DNA of 56,561 nucleotides from assembly GCA_031835245.1 (NCBI GenBank), contig JAVKOQ010000282.1, positions 10,001 through 66,561 of the forward strand, given 5' to 3'. The DNA is from Balamuthia mandrillaris (taxonomy: Eukaryota > Discosea > Longamoebia > Balamuthiidae). Of the stretch, positions 18,210 through 35,136 are shown piece after piece (position 1 is the first letter of the stretch; every line of letters begins with the position of its first letter). A model generated the notes under the pieces. The model was not told the DNA's origin. It searched no databases and was given only the letters and a program-made list of their open reading frames with translations. The position numbers and the translations under genes were made by a program.

Positions 18210-19421
18210 TTAGAACCAGAAGGCGGCCAGAGAAGCAGCACCAGAAGCCTCTTCATCGGCGCTGTTGGAATTGTAAGCCACCACGTTTCCTCCATCGTAG
18301 ACGCTGCCATCATAACCCACGTTTCCACCATCGTAGACGACATTCCCTCCATCGTCGTAATATCCATCATAGTCCACGTCGCCTCCGTCATAGACTACGT
18401 TGCCTCCATCATAGCTGATATCGCCTCCATCATAGACAACATTGCCTCCGTCGTAACGAATGTCTCCACCATCGTACGTCACCACATTGCCTCCATCATA
18501 GCGAACGTCACCTCCATCATAGGTCACCACATTGCCTCCATCGTAGCTGATGTCGCCGCCATCATAAACAACAACATTACCATCGTAACGCACATCACCT
18601 CCGTCATAGACCACGTTGCCTCCGTCGTAACTAATATCACCGCCATCATAGCTGACCACATTGCCTCCATCGTAACGGATGTCACCTCCATCATAGGTCA
18701 CCACATTGCCGTCATAGTTGATGTCGCCACCATCGTAACGGATGTCGCCTCCATCACAGCGAACGTCACCGCCATCATAGCTGATGTCTCCTCCATCGTA
18801 GACGACATTGCCGCCATCGTAACGAATGTCACCACCATCGTAGCGGATGTCTCCTCCATCGTAGTCCACATTGCCTCCATCGTAACTGATATCGCCGCCA
18901 TCGTAACGAATGTCACCATCATAGCGAACATCACCGCCATCATAACGAATGTCCCCACCATCGTAACGGATATTACCGCCGTCGTAGATGTTACCTCCGT
19001 CATAACGAATATCACCGCCATCGTACTGGATGTTCCCTCCATCATAGCGGATGTCTCCACCATCGTAACGAACATCACCGCCATCATACCTGATGTCACC
19101 TCCATCGTACATCACGTTTGCGCCATCGTAGCCGTCATAACGGATGTCGCCTCCATCGTAGGTCACCATGTTGCCGCCTTCATAGCGAATGTCACCACCA
19201 TCGTACCTCACATTTCCTCCATCATAGTCATCGTAGCGGATATCCCCACCATCGTAACGAATGTCCCCTCCATCATAGCGAATGTCGCCGCCATCGTAAG
19301 TCATCACATCGCCGTCGTAGCGCACATCGCCTCCGCCGTATCTCACATCTCCCCGCCCAGCCAAGGCGGTCGCCGCGAGGAAGGCCCACAACAGGCAAAG
19401 CACCACACCAGAGGCCTTCAT
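18210..19421 (-). CDS. secreted YDGGDIR heptad-repeat protein
   Basis: One exon of 403 residues. A classic signal peptide (SGVVLCLLWAFLAATALAG) is followed by about 50 tandem repeats of a seven-residue unit, Tyr-Asp-Gly-Gly-(Asp/Asn)-(Ile/Val)-(Arg/Val/Ser), with a few eight-residue variants such as YDGGNVVT and some short ones. The last 25 residues are different (YNSNSADEEASGAASLAAFW). I do not know this family. The period is seven, so it is not the nine-residue RTX repeat. Alternating aliphatic and small polar residues suggest a beta-rich or beta-solenoid fold, and the regular Asp/Asn sites could bind calcium (inference). Cys is almost absent: one repeat has RCDGG. A surface, cyst-wall or adhesive role fits a secreted repeat protein but is unproven. 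Confidence 0.85.
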   Translation of the reverse strand: MKASGVVLCLLWAFLAATALAGRGDVRYGGGDVRYDGDVMTYDGGDIRYDGGDIRYDGGDIRYDDYDGGNVRYDGGDIRYEGGNMVTYDGGDIRYDGYDGANVMYDGGDIRYDGGDVRYDGGDIRYDGGNIQYDGGDIRYDGGNIYDGGNIRYDGGDIRYDGGDVRYDGDIRYDGGDISYDGGNVDYDGGDIRYDGGDIRYDGGNVVYDGGDISYDGGDVRCDGGDIRYDGGDINYDGNVVTYDGGDIRYDGGNVVSYDGGDISYDGGNVVYDGGDVRYDGNVVVYDGGDISYDGGNVVTYDGGDVRYDGGNVVTYDGGDIRYDGGNVVYDGGDISYDGGNVVYDGGDVDYDGYYDDGGNVVYDGGNVGYDGSVYDGGNVVAYNSNSADEEASGAASLAAFWF

Positions 19422-19599
19422 TCTTGTCGTTGTTGTTGTTTGTTGCAGTCGTTGTTGTTTGTATTGTCTTATTTGTGTTGTGAATGGCTTTAGAGGAGAA
19501 TGGAGTCTTTTTTGATTTTATAGTTGGGGCATCCCATTCTCCTTTTGGGAAGTTGCTGTTGGCCATACAAACGCTCTCCTTTGCTTTCACGCGACATTC

Positions 19600-19640
<41 letters not shown>

Positions 19641-19807
19641 AGTAAATAAAAAGAGAGACTGGAACTTCATTGGCTCATCTCTTTGTTTTTTTGTTTGAAC
19701 AATCATCTAGATTCCTTTCTTATTTTCATTATTGTTGGTTGCTTTTGGTGTCATCAGAAAACGTTGCCGGAGATACAAAGTCATTCTACGTTAACTCCCT
19801 CTCGTCT

Positions 19808-19845
<38 letters not shown>

Positions 19846-19869
19846 GCTTTTCTATTTGTTTTTTTTTTC

Positions 19870-19908
<39 letters not shown>

Positions 19909-20064
19909 CTCTTTGGCGCACTCTTTCTCCCTCGCACTCTCATCACCATCATGCAGAACAGACAACAAACAGCAAAACAAAGAAGACTGAGAAGTATGAA
20001 GCGGGATGGGATGGGATGAATGGTTTTTTTGTTTGTTGTTCCTTTAAAAAAAAATAAAAATAAT
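19422..20064. other. intergenic region rich in CT tracts
   Basis: The 643-bp spacer holds the promoter of the heptad-repeat gene and the 3' end of the next minus-strand gene. Three CT runs occur (19603-19635, 19811-19843, 19874-19904). No gene is seen. Confidence 0.5.
19811..19904. repeat. two (CT)n tracts
   Basis: Pure CT runs at 19811-19843 and 19874-19904 are split by a T-rich stretch. Confidence 0.85.
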
Positions 20065-21461
20065 TTAAGCAGAAATGTTGAAGAAGATGAACTGGTGGAT
20101 GAGATGGTCCAAAAGAAGCAGGCCATAACCTCCCAAGAAAGCATAGGTGAGGTAGGTGACCACTTGGGACTTCTTGCCCTGAGGGATCAGCTCCTCGGTG
20201 AAGCGGGCGGTGTTGGGGGCCTGATCGGCGTTCTTGGACAAGAGGGTGGCCACAAAGAGGACCGCCAGTCCCACAGTGTTGAAGAAGCAGAGGGTGAAGA
20301 AGGAGTTCTGCTGCTCCTGGATGGACTCGGGGATGATGTAGGATTGGAAGACAAAGAGGAGGAGGGTGTCGGCGATGAGGATCTCAAAGAGCACGAAAAA
20401 GAGCTCAATGTTCTCGTTGAAGAGGAGGGAGAGGGCCTCAAAGACCTGAGCCACGGGTCCGGTGGCCGACTCCTTCTTCGAGTCGAGGATGGCATTGACC
20501 TTGGGCAGGTTCTGCTTGAGGATCACGACGAGCTGTTGGGCGAGGAAGCAGGCGGCGGCGAAGGGAAGGGCCAGGAAGATGGCGTTAAAGTAGGAAGTAC
20601 CGCCGACAGAGAGCACAAAGATGACGGCAGGGGCAATGCTGTACTCCAAGAGGTTGAGGAGGTCGAGCTCCGCAGAGACCTCCTTGGTTTCCTCACTGTC
20701 GTCGTTCTTCTTGCGGAGAGCGGCAGCAGAGGGGGAGGGGAACTGGGTGTTGATCAAGAAGGGAGTACCGGCAAAGACAAAGAGACTGACCAGCTGGAAG
20801 ATGAACATGCTCTCGTCCAACATGAAGATGGGGAGGAGAGAGGCGATCAGGATGGCGATGCGGACCTTCTTCTTGGTCTCCTCGGGAGAGGCGTCGTCAG
20901 CACCGCCGCTTTGGAAGAGCATGAGGACGGCGGCGCCGCCGGCCAGGCCCAGGAAAAAGTGGAAGAGCTGGAAGAAGAGCTGGAAGAGGAAGCCAACGAC
21001 GGTGCCGCTGACCACTACCAAGAAGGGAGAGTAGATCAGGAAGAACACCTGAAGGGCACGGTTGGGCAGAAAGTCCTTCAATGCCCTCTTGGCATCGTGT
21101 ACCACTTGGCCGGAAGAGATCTGCAAAATACGAAGAAGCAACAAAAAACGTGTGAGCGAAGGAAAATTGTTGTTCTCTCCTTTCAATCTTTTCTTCTGAA
21201 AACACACACAAACAGAGAGTAAGAGTAGGTTACCTGCTTAGCATCGATGCCGAGCTTGGTGGAAACCATGTCGCCAACATCTTTGAGCTGTTGCTGGATG
21301 CCTTGTACGCCACCAGCCGTAGCGGCAGCCTTTTTAGGGGTGGCAGCGGCCTGTGTGGTGCTCTTCACCTCTTGCTTTGTTTCGTGGTCAGAGCTGCCTT
21401 CGTCCTCGCTCTCTACGCCCTTGGCTGGCACTTCCTCGTGAGTGGGTTCAGTGTCGCTCAT
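20065..21461 (-). CDS. multi-pass membrane protein of unknown family, two exons
   Basis: Exons 21461-21234 and 21120-20065 give 427 residues. The N-terminus is soluble and acidic, then Ala/Lys/Thr-rich (HEEVPAKGVESEDEGSSD), and ends in an amphipathic stretch, LKDVGDMVSTKLGIDAKQ. Exon 2 codes about eight hydrophobic spans, for example VFFLIYSPFLVVVSGTVVGF, IAILIASLLPIFMLDESMFI, YFNAIFLALPFAAACFLAQQ and FFTLCFFNTVGLAVLFVATL. There is no signal peptide, no glycosylation-rich loop and no transporter signature that I recognise. The long open frame on the opposite strand over exon 2 is a codon-bias shadow. Confidence 0.8.
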
Positions 21462-22098
21462 TTTGTGTTTGTACGATGTGTGAAGATTGGATTTGTCTTT
21501 TTTTTTTGTGTGTGTTAGATTAATCTAAACAAATCAAGTTTTTTTACCATCAAATTACAAATCAATTTTTTCTTCTCAAAAAAAGAAAAGAAGAAACAAA
21601 AAAAACAGACAACACACACACACACACACAAAAGGGGGGCGAGGAGGGAAGAAAGAAACAAAAGCAGCAAGGAAGGAAGGGAGAGAGAAATAGCAGGGGA
21701 AAAAAAAAAACAAACGGGCAACGCACCACCCCAGAGGTCTCCCCTACGTGTTCTCGCTGGCGTACAAGAAAAAAAAAAAAGAGACAAAAAGGCAAAAAGA
21801 AAATTGTTTGCAGGGAAAAAAAAAAAGGAACACACAAACAGGAAAAAAAAAAACACCTCTAATTATGAGTCGTCGCGCAGAAAAAAATTTTGGGCGCGTG
21901 GGCTTTGCTGGCCAAAAAAATTTAGACCCAATTTCGTTCGGTTTTTCTTCCTTTTTTCTTTGTGTTTTTCGAATTTTTGTCGATATCCTTAAAGATCGAA
22001 ATTTACCCCCTTTTCGACACCCACCCCCTGCCATTCTTTTTTTTTAAAAGGTCTATTTTTCTATTTTGTTTTTCTTGTTTTTATGATTTATAAAATTT
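21462..22098. other. intergenic region, AT-rich with homopolymer runs
   Basis: The 637-bp spacer between two minus-strand genes has many A and T runs and a short CA run near 21615. I see no coding, tRNA or repeat unit of note. Confidence 0.5.
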
Positions 22099-27670
<5,572 letters not shown>

Positions 27671-28198
27671 TCACTTTTTTTTTCTTTGGCTTTTTATTGA
27701 TTCTCAAACCAATCAACCTATTATTATACCAAACCGGTTATCTATTAGGCATGAGGTAACGCAGTGATCACTCAGTTATCTGTCGACGATCATACATCGG
27801 GACGTCATGAAATCTGATCGAAAGGTAGATACGCGTCGACGCGGAAACGGATTTTGCCTTATGGGGTCACCGCGTACCTGAAATTTAAATTTCACGGTTT
27901 AGGCGCACAGAAACCAAAAAGAAAGTAAGGTAAGGGGACCGCCACGACCACGACGAAGCGGCACCTTTTGTTTTGAAGCCTTCGGAGGTGCGAGGTACCT
28001 TTTGAGGTTTTTTGCTTGTTCATTTGTTATTGAGTATTTTTGTGGGGGGACAGTGTTGAACACATACACGCTGCTCTGCGGTTACTGAGAATCATTCTTT
28101 TTTTTTTTAAATCTTTTGTCTCATTTGAAATCAGTAGCAGCCAGTACCTATTTGTTTGTTTGTTTGTTTGTTTCTTTATGTTGTCGTGCTAAACGTGT

Positions 28199-28240
<42 letters not shown>

Positions 28241-28270
28241 GTGTTTTCAACAGGAGTTCGCATTTTTTTT
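27671..28270. promoter_or_regulatory. divergent upstream region, PEX6 / Na+/H+ exchanger
   Basis: A 600-bp region separates the two divergent starts. It includes two GTCGAC sites (27782-27787 and 27835-27840), GGACGTCATG near 27800, a small AAATTTAAATTT palindrome near 27890 and a (CT)n run at 28202-28237 just upstream of the exchanger. An AG at 28254 could end a leader intron. Promoter function is inferred from position. Confidence 0.45.
28202..28237. repeat. (CT)n tract upstream of the Na+/H+ exchanger
   Basis: The pure CT run reads pyrimidine on the sense strand and may lie in a leader intron ending in CAG at 28254. Confidence 0.85.
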
Positions 28271-29344
28271 ATGGTACCACACTTGACCGACCAAAACCAA
28301 CGACTGCGAGAGATTAGTACAATGAAGCGAGACCCTCCCGCGCTGATGATGAGAGCTCTCAAGTTCTCTCTCTACTTTGCCTTGCTTTGTATTCTACTCG
28401 TTTTTCCTCTGTTCTCTTCTTCCTCCTCCACTGCCTTTGCCTCTCCTTCGGCTGCTACTCATAAAGAAGGAGGAGAAGGAGAACAACAACTTCTGTCCGC
28501 CACTACTGCCTCTGGCGCGACCAGCAGGAAGCTTCAGGGCTTCAATCCCATCCCTGAAACGCCAGAGCAGGCGGAGGAGTCCGAGCTGAGCTTCACCTTC
28601 CTGCTGTTGATCGCACTGTTGATCGTGTGCTTCCTCTCCGCCTATATACTCAGCCAGATCCAGCCCGTCAAATACTTGCACGAGACTGGTTCTCTTTCCC
28701 TCGCTTTACTTTTCACTCCTCCATTCGCTATTTCGTTCTCTTGTTTCCACGGAGCTATTCTCTGTGCTCTCTTCCCTCCTCTTCTCCTCTCCCGTTCTCT
28801 TATGGTCTGCGTCTTTCTTCTCTGCGTTTACTTTCTCTATTAACCTAAATAACATAGGAGCGGCAATTTTGTTTGGCGCATTGATTGGAGCATTCATCCG
28901 TTTCTTCACAGATATCGAGAGGTTGAAGAGTATTGTGAAGTTCAAGGGCGACTTTTTCTTCCTCTTCTTGCTGCCGCCTATTATCTTCGAGTCTGGTTAC
29001 ACAATGAAAAAGGTTTGTTCTCTTTCGCTCTTCCCTCTGCCCTCTTCCCTCCTTCTTCTCCTCTCTTTTCAATTCTCTCGTTCTCTCCTCTCTCCTCCAC
29101 GCTTTTCTCTTCTGAACGTTTATCCTGTTCACAACAAATACAGTCCCAATTCTTCAAGTCGCTCGACAGCATTTTGGCTTTCGCGTTTTTGGGCACCGTC
29201 CTCACAGCATTCGTGTTCGGCATCATTCTCTACGGCGCAATTGCCGCGGGTTTGGCTGAGCCTCTCAGTTTTGTGGAGTGCTTGGTCTTTGGATCCCTGC
29301 TTTCGGCCACTGATCCAGTCACCACGTTAGGTGAGATTCCTTCT

Positions 29345-29388
<44 letters not shown>

Positions 29389-29766
29389 CTTCCTTACTTT
29401 TACGTTGTCTTGTATTTAACGTAACGTGTTTCCTTACTTGCAATGTAATTAGCCATCTTTAAGGAGCTGAGTGTTCCGAATACTTTGTACGCAATTGTCT
29501 TTGGCGAGAGTGTTTTGAACGATGCTGTTGCCATTGTATTGTTTAGGTCCTTTTTCTTTGCTGTTGCTTTTTACCTGAGATTTTGGGTTTATTTATTTAA
29601 AATACTGATTATCATTTCATCTCTAAAGGTCAATGGTGGCACTGGAGTCCAGACCAGTTTCCTTGCTAAGCGCAGTTTTAGCAACGGCTGACTTCTTTTT
29701 TATTTTTATTGCTTCCACCGTCTGTGGAGTTGTGATTGCTTTGTTTTGCTCCCTCGTATGCTATTC

Positions 29767-29818
<52 letters not shown>

Positions 29819-31141
29819 CCTCCCTCTGCGCTTTCTTGCTTTCTTTTTTCTTGCGTATCTCCTCCTCACACTGACTTTGTTGGTTGACTTGTTTTGAGCA
29901 GCTGCTCAAGTATACCCAGCTCTACAAGTACCAAAGTCTGGAGGTCATTCTTCAGTTCCTGTATGCTTTTTCTTCCTATCTTCTTGCTGATGGTATGACT
30001 TATTTTGTCGTTTTTATTACATCTTTTCTCATTTTCTTTCTTTCTATCTTTTGTTTGTCACTGATAAATTAACAGGATTAGGACTGTCTGGCATCGTCTC
30101 CATTCTGTTTTGTGGAGCAACGATGGCGCATTACACCTATTGGAACCTTTCCAAGTCCTCCAAAGTGTTTAGCGAGAGGCTTTACACATTTTTGGCGAGT
30201 GCTGCTGAGATGTTCGTCTTTGCCTACCTTGGCTTGGCTCTATTCAGCTTTGAACAGACCTATGACTTTGGCCTCATTTTCTTCAGCTTGGTTTGTTTCT
30301 TTCTGTAACTCTTTGTTGCTTCGGTTTTTTAAAAGAACTCACCTCCAAATCTTAACAAACAACAAACAAACCAAAACTTACAAAAAAAAATTACAAAAAG
30401 GTGGGAGTCCTAGTGACCAGAGTTATTCACGTGCTGTCCATGTCCGGCCTCGTCAATCTCATTCGCGGCCGCATTACCCACAACCCCAACCTCATCGACG
30501 CCAAGCAGCAGTTCATCCTCTGGCTGGCCGGTCTGCGAGGGGCCATCGCCTTTGCCCTCTCCCTGGACGGAAGCACCCAAAAGAGCGATTTCATACACAC
30601 GACTACTCTCTTCGTGGTGCTGGTCACCGTGTTGGCGTTGGGCGGAATGGCCGCTCCGGGTCTGCTGTGGACGGGAATGGGCAAAGTGGGGAAGAGAGGA
30701 AGTGAACATGGAGAAGAAGAGGAGGAAGAGGATGAGCAGCTAGAAGGGATCGTGGGTGCCTGGTGGTACCGATTTGATAATAGGTCCGTATCCCCCTTTT
30801 TTTTTGTTTGTTTTTTTCTGAAACTCTCTCGAGAGTAAGCTATTTTTGTCCCTCAGCTTGTTTTTTGTTTCTTGTCGTTTCTTTCTTTCTTTTAGCTTCA
30901 AGAAGTGTTTAACATGAGCCAACAAACATACAGGTACATGAAGCCACTTTTCATCAGAAAAGCAGCTCTCCCTCAGTACAGACGAATGATGGCTGAGGAG
31001 GTCGGCAGTGAAGACCAGGTGCAGAACGTGGTGGAGATGGAGGCCTGGCCTGCTGGCACACACGAGGCCGATGCTGCGGACGAGGAGGAAGGAGAAGAGA
31101 CTGGCTTTGGCAAAGCCAAGGAGGCATCCACGAGCTCATAA
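28271..31141 (+). CDS. endosomal-type Na+/H+ exchanger (NHE/SLC9A), nine exons
   Basis: Exons 28271-28688, 28858-29012, 29144-29330, 29453-29546, 29629-29755, 29902-29992, 30076-30290, 30401-30783 and 30934-31141 keep phase, giving 625 residues. A hydrophobic leader (ALKFSLYFALLCILLVFPLF) is followed by Ser-rich sequence and about 12 membrane spans. Motifs are GAAILFGALIGAF, FFLFLLPPIIFESGYTMKK, FGSLLSATDPVTT, VFGESVLNDAVAIVLF (with the Asn-Asp ion site), MAHYTYWNLS and WLAGLRGAIAFALSL. This order matches NHE6/7/9 and plant NHX5/6 endosomal exchangers, which set endosome pH. The C-terminal tail is short and acidic. The first ATG (28271) or that at 28322 could start the protein. Confidence 0.92.
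29349..29385. repeat. (CT)n tract in NHE intron 3
   Basis: The CT run reads pyrimidine on the sense strand. Confidence 0.85.
29773..29814. repeat. (CT)n tract in NHE intron 5
   Basis: The CT run reads pyrimidine on the sense strand. Confidence 0.85.
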
Positions 31142-31524
31142 CAACTTTTTTGTTTTCATTTTTTAAAAAACAACAAAAGTTTAAAAGAATGCGCAATTTT
31201 TTTGAACCATTTGCCTCCTCCTGGAGACGAGAAAATATCTCTCATGTCTGTCGCCATAAAATGACCTATCGACAGAAAATTTTCGCTTGCCTTTTCTGGT
31301 TGTCGTCAATTATTTAATTTTGTCGACGGAGGAATTGTTGTCGACGAGGAAATAAACAAAAAAAAAGAAGTTAACTTCCGTTTTTGCGAGAGAAGAGAAA
31401 AAGGAAGAAGAAAACCCCTAAACGTTACTGGTGAAGCAAACAAAGAGGGTAGAGAGAAGTTTGTTTGTTTTGTTTGGTTTTTTTTTTTGAAACTCTAGGC
31501 ATTTGTTAAATATCGAACAACACA
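31142..31524. promoter_or_regulatory. intergenic region, NHE 3' end and Rab32 promoter
   Basis: The spacer holds two GTCGAC sites (31322-31327 and 31340-31345) about 190 bp before the Rab start. The rest is A/T-rich. No other gene is seen. Confidence 0.35.
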
Positions 31525-33172
31525 ATGGTAGGTATTTTATTCAAATTTTTTTTCACAACAAAAATTCGGTGAAGCAATCGAATCGTCAAAGCTCAATCTT
31601 GTCAACAGTATTTCTTTTGTTAATTTTTTGATAAAATAACAAAAAACACAAAAGGCAGATGATGAGAATGTGACGGAGTACCTTTACAAAGTTTTGGTTG
31701 TGGGTGACATGGGTGCTGGTAAGACCGCCATCATACGGCGTTATGTGAACCACAGTTATTCTGAGGGTTACAAGTCGACGGTGCGTTTTGTTTTTGGTTT
31801 TTTTTTTCGTTGTAGTTTTTTCTTTCATTTTTTGTCCTTCTCTCGTCAGTTCCTCCTCTCCCTTTTATTACTCGCTTCTCTTTTTTCATCTCTCTTCTCT
31901 CTTCTCTCTTCTCTCTTCTCTTCTCTCTTCTCTCTTCTCTCTTCTCTCTTCTCTCTTCTCTCTTCTCTCTTCTCTCTTCTCTTCTCTCTTCTCTCCTCTC
32001 TTCTCTCTTCTCTCTTCTCTTCTCTCTTCTCTCTTCTTCTCTCCTCTTCTCTCTATCTCATTCTCATTCTCGTTCTCGTTCTCTTTCTCATTCTCTTTCT
32101 CTCTTTTTGTATCTGTCTCTTCTTCTCTCTGAAGCTAACCTTTTGGTAACTCTCTAACATTAAACTTGATGAAGATTGGAGTTGACTTTGCATTGAAAGA
32201 AATCAACTACGACTCCAAATCATTGGTTCGTTTGCAGTTGTGGGACATTGCTGGTTCGTCTCTCTCTTCTCTCTCTCTCTCTCTTCTCTCTCTCCTCTCT
32301 CGCTTTCTTGTTCGCTTTCTCGCTCCTTTTCTTTTGTTTTATACTTATATTTGGTTATATCCAATGCTAATCCGTGTTTAATTATAGGACAAGAAAGATA
32401 TGGCAACATGACAAGAGTGTACTACAAAGAAGCGGTGGGTGCCTTTGTTGTGTTCGACATGGCGAGGGTCTCCACTTTTGAGGCCGTCCAGAAATGGAAG
32501 AGTGACATTGACAGCAAAATCAGATTGAGTGGAGACAGGCCCATTCCTGTTGTTTTGTTGGCAAATAAGGTTCGTTTTCTTCTTCATGTGCTCTTCTTTT
32601 CTTATTCTGCGTTTATGCAGTTCTTTTCTTTTCTTTGCGTACCTCTGTTTTCTCTTTCTTTTTCTTTACTTTTTAATGTGTTTTTCCTTGGTATTTTTGT
32701 CTAAACCTTTTTCTTGCTGTTATTGCTTTAAAGTGTGACCTGGTACCACAAGGATGTAATGAGGAGGTGATGAATCAATATGTAAAAGAAAACGGCTTTG
32801 TTGCTTGGTAACTATCTCTTTCTCTCTTGCTGTGTTTTCCCCTGTTCTCTCTCTCTCTCTCTCTCTCTCTCCATTCTTCCACTACCATATTCTCTTTCTC
32901 TTTCTTCGTTTCTCTTTCTTCTTTGCATTCTCTTTTCTCTCTCTCTCTCTCTCTCTCTAAACGAATTGTTGGGAATCAGGTTTCCGACTTCAGCAAAAGA
33001 GAACACAAATGTGGATTTGGCGGTGAACACCTTGGTGGACGCCATCATGAAGAGAGTATCGGCGGTGGCAGGCCACGAAGAGGCCGAGGATCGCACGGAG
33101 GGCGTTCTCAAGCTGACGGAGAACGGCAACAACAAGAACCAAGGCGGCGGTCGTGAGGGCTGCAACTGTTAA
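31525..33172 (+). CDS. Rab32/38-family small GTPase, six exons
   Basis: Exons 31525-31527, 31655-31780, 32175-32253, 32388-32569, 32734-32807 and 32980-33172 give 218 residues. Exon 1 is the ATG alone, since only ATG joined to GCAGATGATGAG yields an open frame (MADDENVTEYLYKV). GTPase motifs are GDMGAGKT (G1), STIGVDFALK (switch I, the Rab32/38/29 signature), LWDIAGQERYGNM (G3), LLANKCD (G4) and PTSAKEN (G5). VFDMARVSTFEAVQKWK also fits Rab32. The C-terminus ends in GCNC for double geranylgeranylation. In amoebae Rab32 acts on phagosomes, contractile vacuole or lysosome-related organelles (known for the family). Exon 5-6 introns hold CT runs. Confidence 0.95.
31890..32070. repeat. (CTCTT)n-type pyrimidine repeat in Rab32 intron 2
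   Basis: About 180 bp of CTCTT and CTCTTCT units fill much of the intron 31781-32174, then shift to CATTCT-like units. Pyrimidines are on the sense strand. Confidence 0.85.
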
Positions 33173-33498
33173 ACCAAAAGAAAAGAAAAGAAAAGAAAAG
33201 AAAAAAAATTTTATATATTGCTTGAGGAGTCGAATGTCTACAAAGACTTTTATTAATGCCCGAGGGGTGATCCTGGTGACAGCTTTTTGGGCTGGTTCTC
33301 CCAGAGCGTATGTTTGTCCGTTAGAATCTGTTGGAACGCAAGTAGGGAAATTTTAGACATAATTTGCTTATTGCCTTTTCCTGCGAATTTCTACGTTTTG
33401 ATAAAAAAAAAAAGTTAAATCCTTTTTTTTTTATTTATTCATCAAAAAAAGTAGCAAAAAAAAAAAACAATTGATCAGCTCAAGAGAACAACACACAA
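33173..33498. other. intergenic region
   Basis: The spacer between two plus-strand genes begins with AAAAG units and ends A-rich. A GC-richer block at 33260-33350 has no recognisable content. Confidence 0.4.
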
Positions 33499-34765
33499 AT
33501 GGAAGATCACTTGGACATGGCTCCTTTCGTGGGCGGATATTCTGCCTCTTCAGGAGGAGCTTCGCACTTGGGCCACTACGCGCCGTCATCTTCTTCTTCT
33601 TCCTCTTATTCTTCCAATGGCAACAATCATAATAACAACAGTTTGTCTCAGCACCATCACCACCATCAGCAGCAGCAGCATTCCTACCATGCTTCCTCTC
33701 CTTCTGCTTCTGCTTCTTATCTTCCTTCTTCTGACTTTGTGGCGGACTCTCTTCACATACTCTCCTCTCTCTCCCACCAACAGGAGATTTGCAACAGCAG
33801 CATCTCGCTACACAACCTTCACTCCCTCGCTTCCTCCTCCTGCTCCACTTCCTCTCGTCCCCTTCCTTCCTCCGCTGCCGCTGCTTCTTCTTCTTCTTCT
33901 TCTACTTCTTCCTCGTCATCCAACGTGGGCAGCGGATCGGCTGCCTCCTCGCCTTCCTCTCCTCTCTTCAATGATCCCTCCTCTCCTCCTGTTCAAACGA
34001 CCACACCCAAGAAACGCGGCCGCAAACGAAAGTACGGCGACACCTCCGACCCGGAAGAGCTCAAGAAGCAGCTACGTGCCCGCGACCAAGAGATCTCTCG
34101 CCTCAAACGTCGCATCCAACAGCTCGAAACGCTTCTTCAGCAACAACAGTCTTCTTCTGCTGCTTCATTCGCCAACGCTTCCTCTTCTGCTTCGTCCTCT
34201 TCAGACGCTTCTTCTTCTTCTTCTGCTTCTCTGAGCAACCACAATAACAGCGGTGACGTCTTTGGGATCTATGTCAACAGGAACCCGGACCAGGTGGAGA
34301 AGGAGGTGAGGAACGTGTTGCTGAGCGTCAAGCAGCAGGTCACCTCGCAGATGGTCTACCGCTCCTCCCTCAAGCACGCTCACTCGAGGATCTCAGCGCA
34401 GGTGCCGCGCGTCTCCGCCCAGGCCGTCGATGTCATCTTTCAGGAGCTGAACCCCAAGAGCAAAGGTCCCAAGCTCATCAAATGGGCTTGCTCTGCTACT
34501 GGTAATATTTTTAACTTTCTTACTTGTCGTTTCTTTCTTCATTCATTCGTTCTTCCTTGTCGCTTCTTCCTTATGTTAACTTTGCTATCTTGTCGGTTCT
34601 TACTATCCTTTGTGTAAAAAAGATCTGGCGAACATTTTTGGGATATATGGGAAGAGCCTGCGCTATGGGGCGTCGTTGGAGGTGGTGGGCCAGTCCAACG
34701 TCACATGGCAAAGAGAAGACGGAGACCTTTCCATCAAAGGCAAGTTCACGATGGTTAGAGGATAA
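33499..34765 (+). CDS. AT-hook and coiled-coil nuclear protein, unknown family, two exons
   Basis: Exons 33499-34501 and 34623-34765 give 381 residues. The first 160 residues are low-complexity Ser, His, Gln and Asn (HHHHHQQQQHSYH). An AT-hook-like KKRGRKRKYG (about residue 174) is followed by a coiled coil of the bZIP kind without a clear basic region (LKKQLRARDQEISRLKRRI). After a second Ser run comes a folded C-terminal domain of about 120 residues: QVEKEVRNVLLSVKQQV, VSAQAVDVIFQELNPKSKG, LANIFGIYGKSLRYGA and WQREDGDLSIKGKF. I do not recognise that domain. A DNA-binding regulator is likely. Confidence 0.75.
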
Positions 34766-34938
34766 CAAAACAGAAGGCTACCTCCATCCAACCATTCGCT
34801 CACCAAAGCTAAGATGTACCATCTCTTCTTCCTCTTTTCTTCTTACTCTTTCCATCCAAATGATGATACAAAGCGTTGCTTCTTTGAACTTGTACAGCTG
34901 AAAAAAAAGGTGGTCCTCTTTTATATCCTTTGGAGTCT

Positions 34939-35105
34939 TTATTGTTGAGAAGAGGAAGCAGGAGAGGATGAAGAGGAACCTCCTTCTTTCAATAGTCCTC
35001 TTATAGATAAATCGTAAACGATTTCCTCTGTTGCACCAGAAACAAAAAAAATGAGAGAAAGAAAGAGGGAGAGAAAAGAAAGCGAGAGAAGAGGAAGGAG
35101 AAAGA

Positions 35106-35136
<31 letters not shown>

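Noticed and set aside
18210-19421. 24-bp-like DNA repeats considered as a CRISPR-like or simple minisatellite array
   Set aside because: The unit is 21 bp, stays in frame throughout behind a signal peptide and varies at synonymous sites, so it is a protein repeat.
20020-21222. 400-residue plus-strand frame opposite the multi-pass membrane gene
   Set aside because: The Glu/Gly/Leu-rich product is a mirror of biased codons in the real exon, and it crosses that gene's intron without splice logic.
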